In this document: one piece after another, positions 6,304 to 10,767 of the stretch
How positions within the stretch are numbered: the stretch's first letter is position 1
Layout of the letters: the number at the start of each line of letters is the position of its first letter
Assembly: GCA_002400675.1 (NCBI GenBank)
Contig: NVQY01000077.1
Location: 1-10,767, forward strand
Reading direction: 5' to 3'
Source of the DNA: Paracoccaceae bacterium
GTDB taxonomy: Bacteria > Pseudomonadota > Alphaproteobacteria > Rhodobacterales > Rhodobacteraceae
DNA length: 10,767 nucleotides
The notes under the pieces: generated by a model
The model's input: the letters and a program-made list of their open reading frames with translations, nothing else
What the model was told of the DNA's origin: nothing
The model's database searches: none
Made by a program: the position numbers and the translations under genes

Positions 6304-6792
6304 TTAATCCTCGCCGCCTTCCATGATCTCAAGGATTTCATCGGGAATATCCGCCTTTGAGAACAGTTTTTGTTCTTCCTCGTCATGCACAAAGGCGATG
6401 ATCGCGGCCAGATCATCGCCGCTTAGTTCGATCTGTTCGCCCAGTTCATCCTCTTGCATCATGATCATCGCCGGGGCACCGCGCCACATGTTGGCGGCAA
6501 AATCGAAGGCATTCATCGGGTGTTCCATCACGTCGGCGGAAAACTCGGGCGCGTCTTCGCCGCCGATGCCGTTGACCGAATGGCACACCACGCAGCCCTT
6601 GGACCCAAACAACAAACGGCCCTTTTCGGCGTTGAAGGCCGGGATCGCCAAGCCATTTTCCAGAATGAACCCAGAGGTCGACATTCGGTCGCTGACCATC
6701 GATCCGTGGTCTTCGCCGTTGCTGGCATAGGCGGCCCCGCTGGCGAGCATCAGGGCAATCCCTGCGCCGATCAGGTTGATGTTCTTAAACAT
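6304..6792 (-). CDS. Periplasmic class I c-type cytochrome
   Basis: A 162-aa electron-transfer protein exported by a clear signal peptide (residues 1-23, cleaved after AYA). One heme-binding motif CVVCH lies at residues 67-71. The probable axial Met ligand is M102 or one of M109/M111/M112 in NMWRGAPAMIMM. The helix LSGDDLAAIIAFVHD (123-137) is the usual C-terminal cytochrome helix. The last 26 residues are strongly acidic (DEEEQ... EIMEGGED), which could mediate docking to a basic partner. ATG at 6792 has AGGAG about 8 bases upstream. It is monocistronic by appearance, convergent with the TPR gene, and preceded by about 220 noncoding bases with an FNR/DNR-like box. Its redox partner cannot be told from this window. 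Confidence 0.9.
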   Translation of the reverse strand: MFKNINLIGAGIALMLASGAAYASNGEDHGSMVSDRMSTSGFILENGLAIPAFNAEKGRLLFGSKGCVVCHSVNGIGGEDAPEFSADVMEHPMNAFDFAANMWRGAPAMIMMQEDELGEQIELSGDDLAAIIAFVHDEEEQKLFSKADIPDEILEIMEGGED

Positions 6793-6866
6793 GTTGGTCT
6801 CCTTTATTTGCTTAGAATTGGGGTAGTGGCTGTGGATGGTGGCTGTTAAAATTTGCCAGAGTACTG

Positions 6867-6878
6867 GAATATATATTC
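6867..6878. repeat. Perfect AT-rich palindrome upstream of cytochrome c
   Basis: GAATATATATTC is a perfect 12-bp palindrome, 75-86 bases upstream of the cytochrome start codon in a GC-rich genome. It could be an operator, or simply the AT-rich core promoter region. Confidence 0.35.
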
Positions 6879-6968
6879 AAAATGCCGAATTTATAGGACA
6901 GGTCCCCCATGGCGGTGGCGTGATCAGTCCGCGTGACAATAGTCTGGTACAGAACCTGCACCACTCTC

Positions 6969-6982
6969 TTGTTCTGGATCAA
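6969..6982 (-). promoter_or_regulatory. FNR/DNR-like box upstream of cytochrome c
   Basis: TTGTT-CTGG-ATCAA matches the FNR/CRP-family consensus TTGAT-N4-ATCAA at 9 of 10 positions. It lies 177 bases upstream of the cytochrome start, between this gene and the upstream XRE gene. About 33 bases downstream on the minus strand is TATTGT (6941-6936), a 4/6 match to a -10 element. This puts the box near, but not exactly at, the class II activator position. Oxygen or nitric-oxide control of the cytochrome is inferred. Confidence 0.4.
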
Positions 6983-7016
6983 TAAAACCGGCGCGCTCAC
7001 AGCAATGTGAAAGCCT

Positions 7017-7640
7017 CTAGGCCAGCGAGGTCACCCACAGGATGGTCGCATCCTCGTCGCTTAGCGATATCACGTTGTGGCCCATGGTGGCGTCGTAATA
7101 GGCGCTGTCGCCGCGGCGCATTTCCACCGGTTCGTAGAATTCGGTGAACAGCCGGACGATGCCGGTCAGCACATACAGGAACTCTTCGCCGTCATGGCGC
7201 ACCCAGCCGTCAAATTCGTCCATGGATCGCGCGCGGATACGGGCGCGGTAGGGCAGCATTTTCTTGGCGCTCAGGCTGTCGCCCAGCAATTCATGCTCAT
7301 ATGTGGCGGTGGCGTGGGCGGCACCCTGCCCGGCGCTGGTCACCGACATGCGCCCGCCGGCACGTTCGCTTTGCGGCGCGGTGAACAGTTGCGGGACGGA
7401 AATCTCAAGCCCCTCGGCCAGCTTTTTCAGCGCGTCAAAGGTCGGCGACATCTGACCGTTTTCAATCTTTGACAAGGTCGATCGCGCCAGCCCGGCCTTT
7501 TGCGCCGCCTGTTCCAGCGTCCAGTTGCGCGCCTTGCGCAACCCCCGCACCCGCGCGCCCAGATCAAGCGGTTCGGCGGCGTAAGGGTCACCCGACCTGC
7601 GGGCAATCTGGATCAAGGATGGGGGCGCGGCGCGGCTCAT
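7017..7640 (-). CDS. XRE-family transcriptional regulator with C-terminal cupin domain
   Basis: A 207-aa DNA-binding regulator. The helix-turn-helix covers about residues 28-84 (LGARVRGLRKARNWTLEQAA, then LARSTLSKIENGQMSPTFDA). A cupin-2 sensor domain follows at about 135-205, including HDGEEFLYVLTG (149-160) and a late GHNV (187-190). Such XRE-cupin proteins generally control nearby transport or catabolic genes and sense a small ligand. ATG at 7640 is chosen over the longer reading to 7667 because AGAAGGGG lies just upstream. It is divergent from the acyl-CoA synthetase operon across 65 bases, so control of that operon and of itself is the natural inference. Its stop is about 225 bases from the cytochrome start on the same strand. 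Confidence 0.9.
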   Translation of the reverse strand: MSRAAPPSLIQIARRSGDPYAAEPLDLGARVRGLRKARNWTLEQAAQKAGLARSTLSKIENGQMSPTFDALKKLAEGLEISVPQLFTAPQSERAGGRMSVTSAGQGAAHATATYEHELLGDSLSAKKMLPYRARIRARSMDEFDGWVRHDGEEFLYVLTGIVRLFTEFYEPVEMRRGDSAYYDATMGHNVISLSDEDATILWVTSLA

Positions 7641-7705
7641 GCCCCTTCTATAGGTTCGCGCGCGCACGCTTGCAACGCACCCGCGCGCGGGCTAGCCAGT
7701 ACGCT
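7641..7705. promoter_or_regulatory. 65-bp divergent promoter/operator region between XRE regulator and acyl-CoA synthetase
   Basis: Two identical self-complementary tracts, CGCGCGCG at 7657-7664 and 7682-7689, have centres 25 bases apart and flank a palindromic TTGCAA (7670-7675). TTGCAA can be read as a weak -35 in both directions. Leftward, TATAGA (7652-7647) lies 17 bases away. Rightward, the -10 is poor. The arrangement is a plausible operator for the XRE-cupin regulator. No Shine-Dalgarno is visible for the rightward gene. Confidence 0.45.
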
Positions 7706-9223
7706 ATGAAATCAGTGTTTGACCAAGGCCCGCCGCCACCCTGCCCCACCCCGTTCAACATGGCCGCACATGTGCTGGCACATGCGGGCGATATGCCGGA
7801 CAAAGTGGCGTTGTCGGTGCTGCATGATGGCACCAGCGACGATTGGCCCTTCGGCGATCTTGAACGCGCGGTGCGCGCCACCGGCACCGGGTTGCTGCGC
7901 GCAGGGCTGACGCCGGGGCAAATCGTGCTGATGCGGTTGGGCAATACGGTGGATTTCCCGATTGCCTATCTCGGCGCGATTGCCGCGGGGCTGGTGCCGG
8001 TGCCGACGTCGTCGCAACTGACCCGCGCCGAAACGGCGGTGATGATTGCCGATCTAAGCCCCGGCGCGGTGTTGCATGACCCGGCTGTGGCCTGCGCGGC
8101 GCATCCCCGCATCATTAACGTGGCAGACCTGCGCGCCATGCGGGCCTTGCCGCCCTGTGACTGGCACATGGGCGACCCGGATCGCATGGGGTATATCGTT
8201 TATACCTCTGGCACCTCGGGCAAGCCGCGCGCGGTGGCGCATGCGCATCGGGCGATCTGGGCGCGCCGTATGATGGTTAAGGGCTGGTATGATCTTGGCC
8301 CCGAGGACCGACTGTGCCACGCGGGCGCGTTCAACTGGACCTATACGCTGGGCACCGGATTGATGGACCCCTGGGCGATCGGCGCGACGGCGCTGATTCC
8401 GGCCCCCGGCAGCGATATTGCCGCCCTGCCCGCATTGCTTGCCCGCCACAAGGCAACGATCTTTGCCGCCGCACCGGGGGTTTATCGCAAGATGTTGCAG
8501 GGGGTGACGCGCATGGACGCCCCGTCGCTGCGTCATGGGTTAAGTGCGGGGGAAAAGCTGTCGCGCCCTTTGCATGACGCGTGGCGCGCGGCCACGGGCA
8601 CGGACCTGTATGAGGCTTATGGCATGTCGGAATGTTCCACTTTCATTTCGTCCAGCCCGGCGCACCCGGCCCACGCTGATGCATTGGGCCAGCCGCAACA
8701 GGGGCGCCGCGTGGCGATCCTTGGGCCGGACGGGCCGGTGGAGATGGGCGCGGAAGGCACCATTGCCATTGCCCGCGATGATCCGGGGTTGATGCTGGGT
8801 TATCTGGGCGCGCCCGATGAAACCGCCGCAAGGATGATGGGCGACTGGTTCGTGACCGGCGACCGGGGCGTGATGGCACCGAACGGACAGATCACCTATC
8901 AGGGGCGCGATGACGACATGATGAACGCAGGCGGCTATCGCGTCTCGCCGCTGGAGGTCGAGGCCGCGCTGGCGCATTTCCCCACCCTGACCCAGATCGG
9001 CGTGACGCAAGTCGAGGTCAAACCCGGCGTGCGCATCATCGCCGCGTTCTATACCGCCCCCGCCCCACTGGACGAAGCCGCGCTGGATGCCTATGTGAAC
9101 GACAAGCTGGCCCGCTATAAACACCCGCGCGCCTATATCCACCTGCCATCCCTGCCCAGCGGGGCCAATGGCAAGCTGCAACGCCGCGCCCTGCCCGGCT
9201 TATTCAAGGCCAGACCCAAATGA
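7706..9223 (+). CDS. ANL-superfamily acyl/aryl-CoA synthetase, benzoate-CoA-ligase-like
   Basis: A 505-aa cytosolic enzyme predicted to activate a carboxylic acid to its acyl-AMP and then acyl-CoA. Core motifs in order are the P-loop YTSGTSGKPR (166-175), the substrate-pocket region FNWTYTLGTGLMDPWAIGAT (209-228), YEAYGMSEC (302-310), the ribose-binding D386 in WFVTGDRG, the hinge GRDDDMMNAGGYRVSPLEVE (400-419) and the catalytic Lys K490 in ANGKLQRR. The YTLGTG...GA pattern resembles benzoate-CoA and medium-chain ligases rather than acetyl-CoA synthetases. The substrate is not determinable here. ATG at 7706 gives a normal ANL N-terminus. An in-frame extension to 7469 would run through the promoter and into the opposing regulator gene. 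Its TGA overlaps the next start (ATGA). Confidence 0.9.
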   Translation: MKSVFDQGPPPPCPTPFNMAAHVLAHAGDMPDKVALSVLHDGTSDDWPFGDLERAVRATGTGLLRAGLTPGQIVLMRLGNTVDFPIAYLGAIAAGLVPVPTSSQLTRAETAVMIADLSPGAVLHDPAVACAAHPRIINVADLRAMRALPPCDWHMGDPDRMGYIVYTSGTSGKPRAVAHAHRAIWARRMMVKGWYDLGPEDRLCHAGAFNWTYTLGTGLMDPWAIGATALIPAPGSDIAALPALLARHKATIFAAAPGVYRKMLQGVTRMDAPSLRHGLSAGEKLSRPLHDAWRAATGTDLYEAYGMSECSTFISSSPAHPAHADALGQPQQGRRVAILGPDGPVEMGAEGTIAIARDDPGLMLGYLGAPDETAARMMGDWFVTGDRGVMAPNGQITYQGRDDDMMNAGGYRVSPLEVEAALAHFPTLTQIGVTQVEVKPGVRIIAAFYTAPAPLDEAALDAYVNDKLARYKHPRAYIHLPSLPSGANGKLQRRALPGLFKARPK

Positions 9224-9867
9224 CCGATCCTGTCACACTTGATATCATCTCAGACCCGATCTGCCCGTGGTGCTATATCGGCAAAACCCAGCTTGATATC
9301 GCGCTGGCCGCCCACCCCGAACACCGGTTCGCGATCCAGTGGCACCCGTTTCAGTTGAACCCCGACATGCCGCGCGAAGGCATGGACCGGCGCGACTATC
9401 TTGAGGCCAAGTTTGGCGGCCAAAAGGGTGCGGTGCAGGCCTATATGCCGGTGGTCGAAAAGGCCGAGGCGCTGGGGCTGAAGATCGACTTTGAAGGCAT
9501 GAAGCGCACGCCCAACACCATCGACGCCCACCGGCTGATCCACTGGGCCGGCATCGAGAGCAAACAGAACGTCACCGTGGATGCGTTGTTTCACGCCTAT
9601 TTCGTCGAGGCGCGCGACATTGGCGCGCATGAGGTTCTGGGTGACATCGCCGATTCCGTCGGGCTGGATGCGTCTTTGGTGCTGAAACTGCTGTCCACCG
9701 ACGAAGACGTGGCCGAAATCCGCGCCCGCGACACCCATAGCCGGGAAATGGGCGTTACATCCGTGCCGACATTCGTGGTCGCCGGTCAGCACGCGGTGCC
9801 GGGCGCGCAACCGCCCGAGTTGTGGGCCAAAGTGATTGCGGAAATGAACCAAAAGACCGGCGCATGA
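9220..9867 (+). CDS. DsbA-family (FrnE-like) thiol oxidoreductase
   Basis: A 215-aa thioredoxin-fold protein with an inserted helical domain, of the FrnE/DsbA-like cytosolic group that also contains 2-hydroxychromene-2-carboxylate isomerases. The active site is DPICPWCYIG (C15, C18). The cis-proline loop is TSVPTFVV (P183), and the helical insert runs about 45-160. No signal peptide is present, so it acts in the cytoplasm, unlike true DsbA. The retained CxxC favours a redox/isomerase role over the isomerase branch, which uses Ser. It overlaps the ligase gene by 4 bases at its start and the channel gene by 4 bases at its end, so it is almost certainly co-transcribed and translationally coupled with both. 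Confidence 0.92.
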   Translation: MTDPVTLDIISDPICPWCYIGKTQLDIALAAHPEHRFAIQWHPFQLNPDMPREGMDRRDYLEAKFGGQKGAVQAYMPVVEKAEALGLKIDFEGMKRTPNTIDAHRLIHWAGIESKQNVTVDALFHAYFVEARDIGAHEVLGDIADSVGLDASLVLKLLSTDEDVAEIRARDTHSREMGVTSVPTFVVAGQHAVPGAQPPELWAKVIAEMNQKTGA

Positions 9868-10259
9868 TCAAGTTCAAGACCCATACCATCATCATCTCGC
9901 TGGGTGGCGTCATCGCGCTGGGCACGGTGTTTTTCCGGCTGGTCGAAGGCTGGACATGGTTGGAATCGTATTTCTTTACCGTCATCACCATATCCACGGT
10001 CGGTTATGGCAAACTGGTGCCGGTGACGCCGCTGGGCATGATCGGTACCACCGTGTTAATCTTTGTCGGGCTTGGCGTGTTTGTCGTGGCGATCCAGCAA
10101 TTTGCCCTGTTTCACATGAAGAAACGCGAAGAACACACCGAATGGCTGATCGCGCAGTTAGGCCAGGTCGAGGACGATGACCCGCCCGTTGCCAACGAGG
10201 ACGACGAACCGCTTGCCTGTGCGCCGGCGCACAAATCCGCGCGCAAACCTGCACAGTAA
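9864..10259 (+). CDS. Two-transmembrane potassium channel
   Basis: A 131-aa inner-membrane ion channel subunit with the KcsA-like plan: TM1 (about 7-25), a pore helix and selectivity filter TISTVGYG (42-49), and TM2 (about 57-80, ending in a basic MKKRE). The TVGYG filter is the canonical K+ signature; the functional channel would be a tetramer. The cytosolic tail is short and has an acidic stretch (EDDDPP, NEDDEP). No RCK/TrkA_N nucleotide-binding domain is present, so gating is not explained by a fused sensor. It is the third gene of the ATGA-coupled operon behind an acyl-CoA synthetase and a thiol oxidoreductase, an unexpected partner set. It is followed by a nested hairpin structure. Confidence 0.92.
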   Translation: MIKFKTHTIIISLGGVIALGTVFFRLVEGWTWLESYFFTVITISTVGYGKLVPVTPLGMIGTTVLIFVGLGVFVVAIQQFALFHMKKREEHTEWLIAQLGQVEDDDPPVANEDDEPLACAPAHKSARKPAQ

Positions 10260-10266
10260 GGCGTAC

Positions 10267-10352
10267 TTGGGTTTGCTCTGATGCACGATGTATTGCAAAT
10301 CGCATTCGAGCCTCAGCGAGAGGCAGCGATTTGCAATTCAGGACCAACCCAA
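10267..10352. repeat. Nested inverted-repeat element downstream of the K+ channel gene
   Basis: Perfect arms ATTGCAAATCGC (10292-10303) and GCGATTTGCAAT (10326-10337) enclose a second stem GCCTC/GAGGC (10310-10314 with 10320-10324). They are themselves flanked by CTGA/TCAG (10278-10281 with 10338-10341) and TTGGGTT/AACCCAA (10267-10273 with 10346-10352). A further hairpin CAATCC/GGATTG (10350-10355 with 10362-10367) abuts it. It begins 8 bases after the operon's stop codon. It may be the operon's transcript end, or a MITE-like or palindromic repeat. There is no U-tract and no recognisable target-site duplication. Confidence 0.65.
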
Positions 10353-10470
10353 TCCGCCAAAGGATTGCGCGGCTGGCTCTGGCACCGACCAAAAATGCAT
10401 GATAGCTAACATGTGTATTTAATGCGTTTCGTGCCCCTGTCGGCGCGTAACGCTGTAGCGGACTAACCAC

Positions 10471-10767
10471 ATGCAAAACCGGATGTCGCGGGCAGAATTC
10501 ATTGCGCTGATTGCGATGATGTTTGCCACCATCGCCTTTTCGATCGACTCTATGCTGCCTGCCCTGCCCGAGATCGGTGCAGAACTTAGCCCTGATGACG
10601 TCAACCGCGCCGGGTTGATCCTGACGGCGTTTGTTCTGGGTATGGGGCTGGGGACGTTTTTCACCGGGCCGCTGTCAGATGCGTTTGGCCGCAAAAGGGT
10701 GATTTTCATCGGCTCGCTGTTGTATATCGCGGCGGCGTTTGCGGCTTGGGCGAGTTCTTCGCTGGAA
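10471..10767 (+). CDS. MFS drug-resistance transporter (Bcr/CflA type), 3'-truncated by window edge
   Basis: The first 99 codons of a 12-TM-type proton antiporter of the inner membrane. TM1 is at about residues 8-26 (FIALIAMMFATIAFSID), followed by MLPALPEIG, which is typical of Bcr/CflA exporters. TM2 is at about 49-66, and the MFS loop motif A is GPLSDAFGRKRV (about 69-80). TM3 begins thereafter. ATG at 10471 is the first in-frame start. A second ATG lies at 10483, and neither has a strong Shine-Dalgarno. Its substrate is unknown; the subfamily includes bicyclomycin and chloramphenicol exporters. About 210 bases containing the nested repeat separate it from the K+ channel operon, so it is probably transcribed independently. 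Confidence 0.85.
   Translation, partial: MQNRMSRAEFIALIAMMFATIAFSIDSMLPALPEIGAELSPDDVNRAGLILTAFVLGMGLGTFFTGPLSDAFGRKRVIFIGSLLYIAAAFAAWASSSLE

Noticed and set aside
6812..7000. 62-codon minus-strand frame between the cytochrome and XRE genes
   Set aside because: No ribosome-binding site and no protein-like pattern. It overlaps the probable promoter and FNR-like box.
7469..7705. N-terminal extension of the acyl-CoA synthetase to 7469
   Set aside because: It would overlap the opposing XRE gene and the divergent promoter, and it encodes an Ala/Pro/Arg-rich stretch unlike any ANL enzyme start.
8540..9181. 213-codon minus-strand reading frame inside the acyl-CoA synthetase gene
   Set aside because: It lies entirely antisense to conserved ANL motifs and has no supporting features of its own.

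Overview
The window looks like a chromosomal segment of an alphaproteobacterium, most likely Rhodobacterales (Roseobacter-type). This is inferred from the GC-rich coding sequence, the protein families and their wording, and the short ATGA-coupled operons. I see no transposase, phage gene, CRISPR array, tRNA or rRNA. Both ends cut through genes: a 3-hydroxybutyrate dehydrogenase on the left (minus strand) and a Bcr/CflA-type MFS exporter on the right (plus strand).

Region 1 (1-2327): bdhA runs leftward. Divergent from it is a plus-strand set of three genes: a small cysteine-containing membrane-anchored or exported protein, a PCu(A)C periplasmic copper chaperone, and a SCO1/SenC protein. The last two together deliver copper to the CuA site of cytochrome oxidase. 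A perfect 10-bp GC-rich hairpin lies between the chaperone and SCO genes.

Region 2 (2328-2723): a 396-base gap with no convincing protein gene. On the minus strand it holds a near-consensus sigma70-type promoter followed by about 76 nt with two perfect stem-loops, the second being a textbook U-tract terminator. This is a strong candidate for an unannotated small RNA, and in my view the most interesting object in the window.

Region 3 (2724-6235): a YejA-like family 5 solute-binding protein with a TTG (or other non-ATG) start, with a 549-aa cytosolic TPR protein 11 bases downstream. No ABC permease or ATPase genes accompany them, so the binding protein is an orphan in this window. A long hairpin at 6249-6283 separates the TPR gene from the convergent cytochrome gene.

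Region 4 (6304-7640, minus strand): a small periplasmic c-type cytochrome with an acidic C-terminus. A one-mismatch FNR/DNR-type box lies upstream of it, then an XRE-cupin regulator on the same strand.

Region 5 (7706-10259, plus strand): divergent from the XRE regulator across only 65 bp is a tightly overlapping three-gene operon: a benzoate-CoA-ligase-like ANL acyl-CoA synthetase, a FrnE-like DsbA-family thiol oxidoreductase, and a two-TM potassium channel. Both junctions are 4-base ATGA overlaps. A nested inverted-repeat structure (10267-10352) follows, then the MFS gene.

Themes that may link the genes are respiration and copper supply (SCO, PCuAC, cytochrome c, FNR-like box) and carbon/acyl-CoA metabolism (bdhA, ANL ligase). 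Direct functional coupling between regions is inference only.
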